Below are positions 1 to 8,730 of a stretch of DNA of 64,000 nt, in pieces (position 1 is the first letter of the stretch; the number at the start of each line of letters is the position of its first letter). The DNA lies in the NCBI RefSeq assembly GCF_014201355.1, contig NZ_JACHEG010000001.1, positions 1,364,001 to 1,428,000 of the forward strand, written 5' to 3'. The DNA comes from Aliirhizobium wenxiniae. Its GTDB lineage: Bacteria > Pseudomonadota > Alphaproteobacteria > Rhizobiales > Rhizobiaceae. The notes under the pieces were generated by a model that saw only the letters and a program-made list of their open reading frames with translations, had not been told where the DNA came from and did not search any database. A program made the position numbers and the translations under genes.

Positions 1-28
1 GCGATTTCAGGATCAGGTTCAGCATCAT
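1..28 (-). CDS. metI: MetI methionine ABC transporter permease, N-terminal fragment (runs off the window)
   Basis: Only the first codons are present. Two adjacent ATG codons on the minus strand (26-28 and 23-25) begin a reading frame MMLNLILKS that continues past base 1. It starts two bases after the metN stop codon, the usual metN-metI arrangement of the D-methionine/L-methionine importer (MetNIQ). Assignment rests on position and on the first residues resembling MetI starts, not on any domain; which ATG is used cannot be told. Confidence 0.6.
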
Positions 29-29
29 A

Positions 30-1148
30 TCAGGCGACATAGCCGAGCACCTCCGTGGAAAGGCCGGTTTCGGCATAGAAGCGATTGGCCCGCTCGATGA
101 CGGCGGGTTCTGCGGAATAGGATACGACCAGGGAGCCGAAAGGCTTGCCGCCGATCTCCTCGATCCCGCCTGCGAGAATGTTGACGTCGGAACCAAGCTC
201 AGCAACGAGCCGGCCAGTAAGTGGCTGGAAAGCGGTCTCTCCGAAGAAGACAAGCCGCACCAGCGCCCGGTCGCCTGCCGAAGGGGAATGCTTGATACCT
301 GTCCGCAGCCATTCCGGCAGCGCCAGAGACGAAGCGAGCAGTGTCCGCGTCGTATCGTGTTTCGGGCTGGCATAGACGTCGAAGACCCGGCCCGACTCGA
401 CGATCAGCCCCCTGTCGATGACGGCAACGTCGGTGGCAATAGTCTTCACCACTTCCATCTCGTGGGTGATCAGCAGCACGGTCAGGCCAAGCTCGGCATT
501 GATGCGCTTCAGAAGTTCGAGAATGGACTGCGTCGTTTCCGGATCGAGAGCCGAGGTGGCTTCATCCGAGAGCAGAAGCTTCGGATCTGTCGCCAGCGCA
601 CGGGCAATGCCGACGCGCTGCTTCTGGCCACCCGACAGTTCGGACGGATAGCTGCCCGCCTTGTCGCCGAGACCGACCAGATCGAGCAACGGCCCGACCT
701 TGGCCTTGATCGTCTTCGCATCGACGCCGGCAATTTCCAGCGGAAGCGCGACGTTGTCGAAAGCGGTGCGGGACGACAGGAGATTGAAGTGCTGGAAGAT
801 CATGCCGATCTGCCGGCGCAGATCGCGCAGGCCCGATTCCGGCAGACCACCGACTTCCGTACCATCGACGATGACCTTGCCGGATGTCGGCTTTTCAAGC
901 CCGTTGACCAAGCGAATAAGCGTCGACTTGCCGGCGCCCGAGCGGCCGATAATGCCGGTGATCGCGCCGTGTGCAACGGTGAAATCGATCCCGTCAAGGG
1001 CCGTGAAAGCGGGCTGGCCGCCCGTACCGCCGAAGCGCTTCGTTACGCCCTCGAAGGAAACCATGGGAGTGCCGGAAGACGCCCCCTGGTTTATTCCCTC
1101 CGCTCGGACGGACGGCGCGACACCTGTCGCGGCATGTTGGATGGTCAT
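30..1148 (-). CDS. metN: MetN, methionine ABC transporter ATP-binding protein
   Basis: This is the ATPase subunit of the MetNIQ importer, acting at the inner face of the cytoplasmic membrane to drive uptake of methionine. The 372-residue product has Walker [10 protein letters not shown] (about 68-76), signature LSGGQ (171-175) and Walker [13 protein letters not shown] (191-202). The roughly 80-residue C-terminal extension fits the NIL/ACT-like domain that lets methionine inhibit MetN allosterically, and it separates MetN from other polar amino acid ATPases. The ATG at 1148 is used; residues before Met29 ([12 protein letters not shown]) are poorly conserved in type, so a start at 1064 is possible, but that ATG has no convincing Shine-Dalgarno. 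metI follows directly; metQ lies outside the window or elsewhere. Confidence 0.93.
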   Translation of the reverse strand: MTIQHAATGVAPSVRAEGINQGASSGTPMVSFEGVTKRFGGTGGQPAFTALDGIDFTVAHGAITGIIGRSGAGKSTLIRLVNGLEKPTSGKVIVDGTEVGGLPESGLRDLRRQIGMIFQHFNLLSSRTAFDNVALPLEIAGVDAKTIKAKVGPLLDLVGLGDKAGSYPSELSGGQKQRVGIARALATDPKLLLSDEATSALDPETTQSILELLKRINAELGLTVLLITHEMEVVKTIATDVAVIDRGLIVESGRVFDVYASPKHDTTRTLLASSLALPEWLRTGIKHSPSAGDRALVRLVFFGETAFQPLTGRLVAELGSDVNILAGGIEEIGGKPFGSLVVSYSAEPAVIERANRFYAETGLSTEVLGYVA

Positions 1149-1269
1149 TTGAAACTCACGAGTTAAGTCAGGTCATTCTTGGCGGCGAGAATACCGCTCG
1201 ATCACGCGCCCAGACGGCACATTCGATGACAGGTGACTTTCCGGAGCATTTCGATCGGCTTTCTCTTGG

Positions 1270-1288
1270 AAAAAGGCGTAGCAGCCTT
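1270..1288 (-). terminator. Weak intrinsic terminator downstream of the beta-glucosidase gene
   Basis: On the minus strand AAGGC pairs with GCCTT across a 6-base loop (1273-1277 and 1284-1288), followed by a run of T residues reading leftward to 1270. It lies about 110 bases after the beta-glucosidase stop and before metN. The stem is only 5 bp, so the call is tentative. Confidence 0.35.
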
Positions 1289-1399
1289 GTTGGTGGCAGA
1301 TCAATGCCCCGGCCCTACCCTAATTCCTAGGGATGGAATTTCAATTATTGGCGAGCGAGGGAAAAACTCTTCCTAAGCCCCTATTGCGCCTGGCTTTTA

Positions 1400-2773
1400 T
1401 CAAGCCACCCGATGATTTCCGCCGGGAAATTGGGACGCGAGTTCGCGATACCATTTTCCGCTCTTTTTGATCGTGCGTTCCTGGGTTTCGTAATCGACGT
1501 AAACGAGGCCGAACCGCATGCGATAGCCTTCGGCCCATTCGAAATTGTCCATCAGGCTCCAGGCGAAATAGCCCTTCATCGGATAACCATCCGAAACGAG
1601 ATCCGCCACGACCGAGAGGTGGTCGACATAGTAGTCCAGCCGCGGCTGGTCGTCGATCTGGCCATTCTGCGGCCCCATATTGTAGGCTGCACCGTTCTCG
1701 GTCACGTAGCAATCGGGCAGTTCGTAACGACGGTAAAGATCCTCCACCAGCGACTTCATCGCCGGTGCGTAGATTTCCCAACCGATATCCGTCACCTTCT
1801 GGCTGACGAAGGGCGCTCCCTGCGTGGCGGGGTAGATCGCCTCCTCCGCCGAATCGTTGGTCACGCGCATCGGCGTGTAATAGTTGAGCCCCCACCAGTC
1901 GAGCTTCTGGCTGATGATCGCAAGATCGCCTTCCTCGACCTTGGGCATCCTGTCGCCAAGCGCTTCGATCAGCGATTGCGGATATTCTCCCTTGAACACC
2001 GGGCCGAAAAACGCGCCATTGTGGAAATCGAATGCTCGCTCCGCCGCAGCCTTGTCCTGAGGGCTTTCGGAACCGGGAATGACGGAATGGGCATTGAGCA
2101 CCAGTCCGACGGGCACACTCGGCGTCACGTGCCGAATAGCTTCGACAGCAAGACCATGAGCAAGGTTGGTCGTGTGCATGGCGGCCAGTGCCGCCTCCAT
2201 GTTGCGCTCTCCCGGCGCGTGCACGCCGTAAAGATGCGAAAGCCATACGGAGCACCACGGCTCGTTGAACGTCGCGACAGCGTCCAGCCGGTCACCAAGC
2301 CGGGCCATGACGACCTTAGCGTAACGCTGGAAAGCGTAAGCGGTGGTACGTGCCGTCCAACCCCCATCTCCCATCAGGGAAAGCGGCAGATCCCAGTGAT
2401 ACAGCGTTGCATAGGTCTTGATACCGCGCGCCTTGCAGCCATCGACCAGCCGATCATAGAAATCCAGACCCTTTTCGTTGATGCGGCCGGTGCCTTCCGG
2501 AATGATGCGCGGCCAGGCAATCGAGAACCGATAGGCCTCAACGCCCATTTCCTTGATCAGATCGAGATCTTCTTCCAGGCGATTGTAGTGGTTACAGGCG
2601 ACATCTCCGTTGTCACGGTTGAACACCCGACCCGGCATGTTGGAGAAAGCATCCCAGATCGATGGTTTGCGCCCGTCGGCCTTGGTTGCGCCTTCGATCT
2701 GGAAGGCGGCAGTTGCCACGCCGAAGAGAAAGTCACCGGGAAAACGCGCCGCGAAAATCTTCGGATCGGTCAT
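1400..2773 (-). CDS. Beta-glucosidase, glycoside hydrolase family 1
   Basis: The enzyme hydrolyses terminal beta-linked sugars (cellobiose, aryl-beta-glucosides and similar) by the retaining mechanism. The 457-residue length is typical for bacterial GH1 BglA/BglB. Visible are the N-terminal FPGDFLFGVATAAFQIEG block, the acid/base motif TFNEPW with Glu171, the nucleophile motif VTENG with Glu359, and the aglycone/glucose-binding WSLMDNFEWAEGY near 405-417. No signal peptide, so cytoplasmic. The frame stays open upstream to 3034, but the ATG at 2773 gives the family N-terminus (MTDPKIFAARFPGDF) and has AGAGGA just upstream, so the longer version is rejected. It stands alone: metN is downstream and the divergent dehydrogenase operon lies beyond the upstream gap. 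Confidence 0.94.
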   Translation of the reverse strand: MTDPKIFAARFPGDFLFGVATAAFQIEGATKADGRKPSIWDAFSNMPGRVFNRDNGDVACNHYNRLEEDLDLIKEMGVEAYRFSIAWPRIIPEGTGRINEKGLDFYDRLVDGCKARGIKTYATLYHWDLPLSLMGDGGWTARTTAYAFQRYAKVVMARLGDRLDAVATFNEPWCSVWLSHLYGVHAPGERNMEAALAAMHTTNLAHGLAVEAIRHVTPSVPVGLVLNAHSVIPGSESPQDKAAAERAFDFHNGAFFGPVFKGEYPQSLIEALGDRMPKVEEGDLAIISQKLDWWGLNYYTPMRVTNDSAEEAIYPATQGAPFVSQKVTDIGWEIYAPAMKSLVEDLYRRYELPDCYVTENGAAYNMGPQNGQIDDQPRLDYYVDHLSVVADLVSDGYPMKGYFAWSLMDNFEWAEGYRMRFGLVYVDYETQERTIKKSGKWYRELASQFPGGNHRVA

Positions 2774-3226
2774 GTGCAAGCTGTCCTCTTTATGATGGCG
2801 CATCGGGCAACGGAAATCAGAACTCCCGTCCTGATGATACCGACCTCCATAACAGATATTGCGGCGCTTTGCAGGGGCAACGATGCCGCGCAAGGAGACC
2901 CAAACGGACAGCCACAGGTAGCTCAACTGCCCCTCCGAAGACCCGGACGTGCGGAGCGCGCGCACACGCAAAGGTAGATATTTGGCCATCAAAATGAGTG
3001 AATAATTCCAAAATGCAATCAATAATACATGCAATTTTAGCGATTAATATTCATATATAGAAAAACATTCTCAATTCAGGCGGAAATCGGGCAAAGTTTA
3101 GCCTTTCGATCCTTGAACCTCCAATCCTGCGACGATAGAGCGCGGGTGTCATAGTGACGCTCTCCCGTCTGGGAGGCCTCGCTTGGATTTCAATGGCTGT
3201 ACCCCTCAGCCACGAAGGAGTGAACA
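2774..3226. other. Long divergent intergenic region between GH1 gene and gluconate dehydrogenase operon
   Basis: There are 453 bases without a credible gene. The frame of the GH1 gene stays open through part of it but lacks homologous-looking protein. A markedly AT-rich stretch (about 2995-3080) stands out from the GC-rich surroundings and is the natural place for both divergent promoters. A small inverted repeat GTCA-tag-TGAC lies at 3148-3158. I cannot assign a specific regulator site. Confidence 0.5.
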
Positions 3227-3928
3227 ATGAGAGATATTCCGGGCCTGCCGTCCCGTCGAGGTTTCCTGAAAGCCTCGGCGGCGACTGCTGCTATTGCCGG
3301 TATCGCCGTTCCGGCCAAGGCCGAACAGAAACCTGAACCCGTCGCCCTCACAGAATACAAACCGGACTGTCTCAAGCCCAGTGAGTGGGTTTTCGTCATG
3401 GCAGCGGTAGCAAGACTTATCCCGTCGGACGGCGATGGCCCCGGCGCGATCGAAACGCGCGTTCCCGTCTTCATCGACAAGCAGCTGGCCGGCGATTACG
3501 GCAAGGCTTCCGACTGGTACATGGTCGGCCCCTATCAGCCGGCGGCAAGCCCGCTGCGCGGCTGGCAAACGCCTCTCAGCCCGCTGGAAATCTACCAGCA
3601 GGCAATCCCGCTCTTCGACGACTGGTGCAAGACCACCCACGGCAAGATCTTTGCCGAGCTGGATGCTGAAACCCAGGACAAGGCTCTGACTTCGCTCCAG
3701 AAGGACGAGATGAAGATCAAGCCGGAATTGCGCGAATTTTTCGGCATCCTCTTGGCCAACACCAAGGAAGGATATTTCTCCGACCCGATGTATGGCGGCA
3801 ACCATGGCATGGCGGCGTGGAAATATATCGGATTCCCAGGCGCCCGCGGCTCCTACAAGGAGTGGGTTGGCAAGCACAACGTCAAGTATCCGCTTGGCCC
3901 CGTCTCGATCTCCGGCGAAAGGGGCTAA
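3227..3928 (+). CDS. Gluconate 2-dehydrogenase small (gamma, subunit 3) family protein, Tat-exported
   Basis: This is the small subunit of a periplasm-facing, membrane-bound flavoprotein dehydrogenase of the gluconate/2-ketogluconate/sorbitol type. The 233-residue product starts with a twin-arginine signal (SRRGFLK at 9-15, then an alanine-rich hydrophobic stretch ending AKA near 31). Subunit 3 of this family carries the only export signal and takes the folded flavoprotein through Tat as a complex. AAGGAG lies a few bases before the ATG. The flavoprotein gene follows after 5 bases and the cytochrome after that, the normal gamma-alpha-beta order. The true substrate (gluconate, glucose, sorbitol, fructose) cannot be read from this subunit. 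Confidence 0.88.
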   Translation: MRDIPGLPSRRGFLKASAATAAIAGIAVPAKAEQKPEPVALTEYKPDCLKPSEWVFVMAAVARLIPSDGDGPGAIETRVPVFIDKQLAGDYGKASDWYMVGPYQPAASPLRGWQTPLSPLEIYQQAIPLFDDWCKTTHGKIFAELDAETQDKALTSLQKDEMKIKPELREFFGILLANTKEGYFSDPMYGGNHGMAAWKYIGFPGARGSYKEWVGKHNVKYPLGPVSISGERG

Positions 3929-3933
3929 CGATC

Positions 3934-5703
3934 ATGGCACGTACAGAGAAGAAAAAAGACGTTGTTCTGGTCGGCTTCGGCTGGACAGGCGCGATCATGG
4001 GCATCGAGCTTGCCAATGAAGGCCTCGAGGTTCTGGCGCTGGAACGCGGTCACGATCAGGCGACCGTTCCCGACTTCCAGTATCCGAACATGATCGACGA
4101 GCTGAAATACGGCATCCGTTACGGCATGATGGAAAAGCCGGCCAACACGACGGTCACCATCCGCCGTTCGCTGGACGAAGAGGCCTTGCCCTACCGCAGC
4201 CTCGGCACATTCCTGCTCGGCACCGGCGTCGGTGGCGCCGGCACCCACTGGAACGGCCTCAACTGGCGTCCGATGCAGTCGGAATATCGCCTGAAGTCCT
4301 ACGTGACCGAAAAGTTCGGCGCAGGCGTCATGACGGAAGACATGACGATCCAGGACTACCCGATGACCTATGAAGAGCTCGAGCCGCATTTCGACCGCTT
4401 CGAGAAGGTTGCCGGCATTTCCGGCACCGCCGGCAATATCAACGGCAAGATCGTCGAAGGCGGCAACCCGTTCGAAGCACCGCGTTCGGATGAATATCCG
4501 ATGCCGGCCATGCCTTCGACCTGGGATGGCGTAAAGTTCCGCGACGCTGCCAAGGCTGCAGGCTACCACCCGTTCCCGAGCCCGGGCGGCATCGCCTCCA
4601 AGGACTACAAGAACGAATACAACATGCAGATGGGCCCGTGTAACCACTGTGGTTTCTGCGAGCGTTACGGCTGCTACAACTACTCGAAGTCTTCCCCGCA
4701 GACGGCCATTATCGATGCCCTGAAGCGCAAGAAGAACTTTGAATATCGCGTCAATTCGGAAGTTCTGCGCGTCGAAAAGTCGACCGACGGCAAGACCGTT
4801 ACCGGCGTCACCTATTTCGACCACAAGACGGGCGAAGAAGTTTTCCAGCCGGCCGATCTCGTCATCCTGACCGCGTTTGCGCTGAACAACGTCCACCTGA
4901 TGCTCGTTTCGGGCATTGGCCAGCCTTACGACCCCAACACCAATGAAGGTGTCGTCGGCCGTAACTATGCCTACCAGATCACCGGCGGCTACACGCTGTT
5001 CTTCAAGGACGAGAACTTCAACCCGTTCATCGGCACCGGCGCCAACGGCTTCTGCATCGACGATTTCGGCATCGATAATATCGACTTTGCCAAGGAAGGT
5101 TTTGTTGGCGGCGCCTACTGGCGTGCCGGCCAGACCAATGGTCAGCCCGGTCACACGATGCCGCTGCCGGCAGGCACCCCAAGCTGGGGCGCGGGCTGGA
5201 AGAAGGGCATCGGCGAGTGGTACGGCCATGCGATGAACATCGGCGCCCACGGCTCCGTCATGTCCTATCGTGGCCACTATCTCGACCTCGACCCGACCTA
5301 CAAGGACCGCCACGGCCGTCCGATGCTGCGCATGACCTATAACTGGCATCCGAACGAAATCCGCCAGACACAGTTCATGAAGCAGAAGATGGAACCGGTC
5401 GCCAAGTCGATGAACCCGACGACGTTGCAGGAAGGTTTCAAGAAGGAAGGCGCCATGTTCGACGTCCGTCCTTACCAAACCACCCACAATACCGGCGGCA
5501 CGGTCACCGGCGACGATCCGAAGACATCGGTTCTGAACCGTTACCTGCAGTCCTGGGATTGCCATAACCTGTTCGTCATGGGTGCCAACACCTTCCCGCA
5601 GAACACGCAGTACAACCCGACCGGCATGGTCGGCGGCCTGGCCTACTGGGCGGCGCATCACATCCGCAAGGATTACCTGCCCAATCCGCGTGCGCTGGTG
5701 TGA
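3934..5703 (+). CDS. GMC-family FAD dehydrogenase, large subunit of membrane-bound gluconate-type dehydrogenase
   Basis: The catalytic subunit oxidises a sugar or sugar acid in the periplasm and passes electrons to the cytochrome subunit. The 589-residue product has an N-terminal dinucleotide-binding fold (VLVGFGWTGA, 11-20), a middle GMC segment and the C-terminal block MVGGLAYWAAHHI. A cysteine cluster CNHCGFCERYGC (Cys236, 239, 242, 247) matches the position at which related FAD glucose and fructose dehydrogenases bind a 3Fe-4S cluster that relays electrons from FAD; that function is inferred by family. There is no signal peptide of its own, as expected if it is exported with the Tat-bearing small subunit. 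The ATG at 3934 is chosen because it gives the family N-terminus; the frame is open further upstream inside the preceding gene. Confidence 0.92.
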   Translation: MARTEKKKDVVLVGFGWTGAIMGIELANEGLEVLALERGHDQATVPDFQYPNMIDELKYGIRYGMMEKPANTTVTIRRSLDEEALPYRSLGTFLLGTGVGGAGTHWNGLNWRPMQSEYRLKSYVTEKFGAGVMTEDMTIQDYPMTYEELEPHFDRFEKVAGISGTAGNINGKIVEGGNPFEAPRSDEYPMPAMPSTWDGVKFRDAAKAAGYHPFPSPGGIASKDYKNEYNMQMGPCNHCGFCERYGCYNYSKSSPQTAIIDALKRKKNFEYRVNSEVLRVEKSTDGKTVTGVTYFDHKTGEEVFQPADLVILTAFALNNVHLMLVSGIGQPYDPNTNEGVVGRNYAYQITGGYTLFFKDENFNPFIGTGANGFCIDDFGIDNIDFAKEGFVGGAYWRAGQTNGQPGHTMPLPAGTPSWGAGWKKGIGEWYGHAMNIGAHGSVMSYRGHYLDLDPTYKDRHGRPMLRMTYNWHPNEIRQTQFMKQKMEPVAKSMNPTTLQEGFKKEGAMFDVRPYQTTHNTGGTVTGDDPKTSVLNRYLQSWDCHNLFVMGANTFPQNTQYNPTGMVGGLAYWAAHHIRKDYLPNPRALV

Positions 5704-5714
5704 GGAGAGAACCC

Positions 5715-7034
5715 ATGAAGAAACTCATTCGCGTTCTCGGCGTCCTCGTCGTTCTGGGCATCATTGCCCTTCTCGCCTTCATCTTCGTGCCGGTGCAGCG
5801 CACCGGCCCGGTCACCCAGCTAGCCGCCGACTTCAAGCCGGCAAAGGGCCAGGGTGAATATGTCATGCGCGCCGGCGACTGCATGGCCTGCCACACCAAT
5901 GAAGGCGGCAAGCCTTTTGCGGGTGGTCGTGCCATCCAGAGCCCGATGGGCACGATCTGGACCACCAACATCACCCCGGACAAGGAAACCGGCATCGGCA
6001 ACTGGTCGCTCGACGATTTTCGTGCAGCCCTTTACGATGGCGTTGCTCCGAACGGCACGCATCTCTATCCGGCCATGCCGTACGAGAACTATCGCAAGCT
6101 GACGGAAGAAGATGTCGTGGCTCTCTACGACTACTTCATGCATGAGGTACAGCCGGTTTCCAACAAGGTCGAGGAAACCAAGCTCTCCTTCCCGTTCAAC
6201 ATGCGTTTCGGTCTGCGCGCCTGGAACTGGCTGGCAGCCAGCTATCAGGCCGGTTTCAAGCCGGAAGAAGGTCAGGACGAGCAGTTCAACCGCGGCAAAT
6301 ATCTGGTTGAAGGTGCAGCCCACTGCGCCGCCTGCCACAGTCCGCGCACACTGTTCATGTCGCAGGACGGCATCGACAGCTCGTCGAAGGCCTTCCTGAC
6401 CGGCGGCGAGATCGACGGTTACACCGCTCCTGACCTTCGTGGTCCGGAAAGCGGTCCGCAGAAATGGACCACCGAGCAGACCGCGGCCTATCTCGCGACT
6501 GCCCGTAACGCCCATTCTTCTGCAACCGGCGAAATGATGCTGGTCGTGCGCGACTCGCTCCAGTACCTCACGCATGAGGACAACATGGCGATCGCCACCT
6601 ACCTCAAGAAGATCGGGACCGCGCCGGCAGATGCTTCGGCCGCTGCCGCAAAGCCTGAGGTAACCGAGACGGAAAAGCTGCTGACGGACGCCAAGGCAGA
6701 TATGCCGCTCGGCCCTCGTCTGTATCTCGACAACTGCGCGGCCTGCCACATCGTCAACGGCAAGGGCGCCGGCGAGACCTTCCCGGAACTCGACGGCAAC
6801 TCGCTCGTCACGGCAAAATCGCCGAAGGGCCTGATCAGCGTCATCCTCCACGGTGCGGAACTGCCCTCCACGGCAGACCGTCCGATGAAGCTGCGCATGC
6901 AGGGTTATGACCAGCGCCTGTCCGACGAAGAAGTCGCGGCTCTCGCAACCTTCCTGCGTCAAGGCTGGCACAACAAGGCACCGAGCGTATCGGCTGCCCA
7001 GGTCAAGGCAGTTCGCGAAGCGGCAACACACTGA
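5715..7034 (+). CDS. Tri-haem cytochrome c subunit of the gluconate-type dehydrogenase
   Basis: This subunit carries electrons from the flavoprotein to ubiquinone or the terminal oxidase. The 439-residue product has an N-terminal membrane segment (about 5-25) and three covalent haem sites: CMACH (56-60), CAACH (204-208) and CAACH (341-345), the arrangement of gluconate, sorbitol and alcohol dehydrogenase cytochromes. It starts 11 bases after the flavoprotein stop, with GGAGAGA as ribosome-binding site. A proline- and alanine-rich linker precedes the third haem domain. Its membrane anchor presumably holds the whole complex on the periplasmic face. Confidence 0.93.
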   Translation: MKKLIRVLGVLVVLGIIALLAFIFVPVQRTGPVTQLAADFKPAKGQGEYVMRAGDCMACHTNEGGKPFAGGRAIQSPMGTIWTTNITPDKETGIGNWSLDDFRAALYDGVAPNGTHLYPAMPYENYRKLTEEDVVALYDYFMHEVQPVSNKVEETKLSFPFNMRFGLRAWNWLAASYQAGFKPEEGQDEQFNRGKYLVEGAAHCAACHSPRTLFMSQDGIDSSSKAFLTGGEIDGYTAPDLRGPESGPQKWTTEQTAAYLATARNAHSSATGEMMLVVRDSLQYLTHEDNMAIATYLKKIGTAPADASAAAAKPEVTETEKLLTDAKADMPLGPRLYLDNCAACHIVNGKGAGETFPELDGNSLVTAKSPKGLISVILHGAELPSTADRPMKLRMQGYDQRLSDEEVAALATFLRQGWHNKAPSVSAAQVKAVREAATH

Positions 7035-7043
7035 TTGCATCCG

Positions 7044-7069
7044 GCTCCGCCATCTTAAGGTGGCGGAGC
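7044..7069 (+). terminator. Hairpin after the gluconate-type dehydrogenase operon
   Basis: GCTCCGCCA (7044-7052) pairs perfectly with TGGCGGAGC (7061-7069) across 8 bases, just after the cytochrome stop. Only a short TATT follows, so it may be a factor-assisted terminator or an mRNA-stabilising 3' hairpin. Confidence 0.6.
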
Positions 7070-7282
7070 TATTCACCTCGCGTCACGCAACTGTTTCCCG
7101 TCACACAGAGACGAGAGAAAACACTTGAAGTGAAGAATTCGGCTTCAACCACGACGAAACCGAAACTCCGCTAATAAACTCTTCACCAACAGACAAAAAT
7201 AAAGCCGCGGCATCACCCAAATAGGTGATTTATTCATTCTCGATAGCGCCAAATATCCTCACAATTCGAGGAATTGAGTGGC

Positions 7283-8206
7283 GTGATACTTCGATTACCG
7301 AAAAATCTTGTCCAGCCCGGCCTTTTTATAGAATCGGTCGAATGCCCGAGCAGTGAGTTCTCCCGGCGGCGGTTCATGCTCGACTCCGAAGAGGATATGA
7401 AGGCAATCCTCCACTCCTCCGCCACAGACATCCTTGTCAGTCGCCAGAAAAGCCGTATCGACGCAACAGCTCTCCTCGAACGCGCGCCGCCGCGTTATGC
7501 GAAACTCGCCTCACTCGACAAATCACCGGCAACCGAGACCGACAAGGCGCTCGATGATGCCATGACCAGCATGCGCCAGAGCGTGACGGGCATGGTGTCC
7601 GGCAGGGTCGACATGGAGCAGATCACCCAATCGGCGGCATCTGCGCGACGGGCAGTCGAAGCGGCTCCCGATCTGTTCATGCAGGTCACGCGCCTGAAGA
7701 CCAAGGACAAGGCAACCTATCTCCACTCCGTCTCCGTTGCCGGCTTGATGGCGCAGATGGCAGTCTTGCTGGAGTTCGACGAGGCCCTGGTCGACGAGAT
7801 CGGCCGCGCCGGCATTCTGCACGACCTGGGCAAGCTGCTTATACCCAATGCTATTCTCAATAAGCCTGGTGAACTGAACGCCGCCGAAAAGCGTGTGATC
7901 CGCAACCATCCCGAAATCGGCTATCGCCACATGAAGAAGCTCGGCGGCGTCTCGGATCTCATCCTCGATGTCTGCCGCCTGCATCACGAGGCATTGGATG
8001 GCAGCGGTTATCCGCTTGGCCTGAAGGCCGAACAGATCGGCACCGCTGTTCGCATCTGCACCGTCTGCGATGTCTTCGACGCGCTGACCACCGTGCGCCC
8101 CTACAAGAAGGCATGGTCGACGACCGAAGCCCTGACCTGGATGTACGACAAGTCCAATCTCTTCGACCGCAAGCTCGTCCTTCGGTTGGGTTCAATGTTC
8201 CGTTGA
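7283..8206 (+). CDS. HD-GYP domain protein, probable cyclic di-GMP phosphodiesterase
   Basis: HD-GYP proteins hydrolyse cyclic di-GMP and so favour motility over biofilm. The 307-residue product has an N-terminal DUF3391-like segment (MILRLPKNLVQPGLFIESV) and a C-terminal HD-GYP domain: HDLGK (180-184), the HHE (234-236) and GSGYP (240-244), plus CDVFDALTTVRPYK near 262-275. The metal-binding His/Asp residues look intact, so it is probably active. I chose the GTG at 7283, 10 bases after GAGGA; a TTG at 7274 is in frame but sits almost on top of that ribosome-binding site. No membrane or sensor domain is present, so input must come through the N-terminal part or a partner. Confidence 0.87.
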   Translation: MILRLPKNLVQPGLFIESVECPSSEFSRRRFMLDSEEDMKAILHSSATDILVSRQKSRIDATALLERAPPRYAKLASLDKSPATETDKALDDAMTSMRQSVTGMVSGRVDMEQITQSAASARRAVEAAPDLFMQVTRLKTKDKATYLHSVSVAGLMAQMAVLLEFDEALVDEIGRAGILHDLGKLLIPNAILNKPGELNAAEKRVIRNHPEIGYRHMKKLGGVSDLILDVCRLHHEALDGSGYPLGLKAEQIGTAVRICTVCDVFDALTTVRPYKKAWSTTEALTWMYDKSNLFDRKLVLRLGSMFR

Positions 8207-8291
8207 GATTCCAGGCTGATCACGACGATTTCAACCGAGTTGTGTTGCGCTGCAATATTTGGCGAAGGATGAAGCGTTCCATTGGAATCAA

Positions 8292-8693
8292 ATGGAAACA
8301 CCCATGTTGCAAAACCTCGACCGCTCCCAGCCGTATTTCCTGAGCCTGCTCCGTGCCATCTCCGCATTGGTCCTGTTCAGCTACGGCACCCAGAAGATCC
8401 TGCATTTCCCGGCCGCGCAGAGCGTGCCGCCGGTAGGTTCGATGTCCTGGATCGCCGGCATGCTGGAACTGGTGCTCGGCTTCTGCGTACTCATCGGCTT
8501 CAAGACCCGTTATGCAGCCTTCGTCCTTTCCGGACTGATGGCCTTCGCCTATTTCATCGGCCATTTTCCGCGCGGTATCTATCCGGCACAAAATGGCGGC
8601 GTAGCGGCCATCCTGTTCTGCTTCATTTTCCTCTATATCTTCGCCGCCGGCCCCGGCCCGGTCAGCGTCGATGCCAAGATGAAGAGCAAGTAA
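8292..8693 (+). CDS. DoxX family small membrane protein
   Basis: The roughly 133-residue product is nearly all membrane, with four predicted helices (about 12-32, 50-72, 75-95, 103-123) and the DoxX-type LFSYGTQKILHF block in the first. DoxX proteins are linked to redox and thiol stress in several bacteria, but their biochemical role is often unknown. Start choice is uncertain: ATG at 8292 (METPMLQNL) or 8304 (MLQNL), neither with a strong ribosome-binding site. It stands alone between the HD-GYP gene and a convergent ABC-F gene. Confidence 0.8.
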   Translation: METPMLQNLDRSQPYFLSLLRAISALVLFSYGTQKILHFPAAQSVPPVGSMSWIAGMLELVLGFCVLIGFKTRYAAFVLSGLMAFAYFIGHFPRGIYPAQNGGVAAILFCFIFLYIFAAGPGPVSVDAKMKSK

Positions 8694-8702
8694 AAACGTC
8701 GG

Positions 8703-8730
8703 AAAGGCTGAGGGGCACCCTCAGCCTTTT
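8703..8730 (+). terminator. Intrinsic terminator between doxX and the ABC-F gene
   Basis: A 12-bp perfect stem (8703-8714 with 8718-8729) and a 3-base loop are followed by T residues on the plus strand. The stem overlaps the stop codon of the convergent ABC-F gene (8721-8723), so it can serve both transcripts. Confidence 0.85.

Noticed and set aside
1149..1399. A SAM-type riboswitch before metN
   Set aside because: I could not find the SAM-II core or another known aptamer; the stretch holds only a weak terminator hairpin.
2774..3034. N-terminal extension of the beta-glucosidase
   Set aside because: The ATG at 2773 gives the canonical GH1 start with a good ribosome-binding site; the extension crosses the AT-rich promoter area.
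3925..5661. Long minus-strand open frame (578 codons) opposite the GMC dehydrogenase
   Set aside because: It mirrors the codon pattern of the real gene, gives no recognisable protein, and lies on a GC-rich strand where antisense frames stay open by chance.
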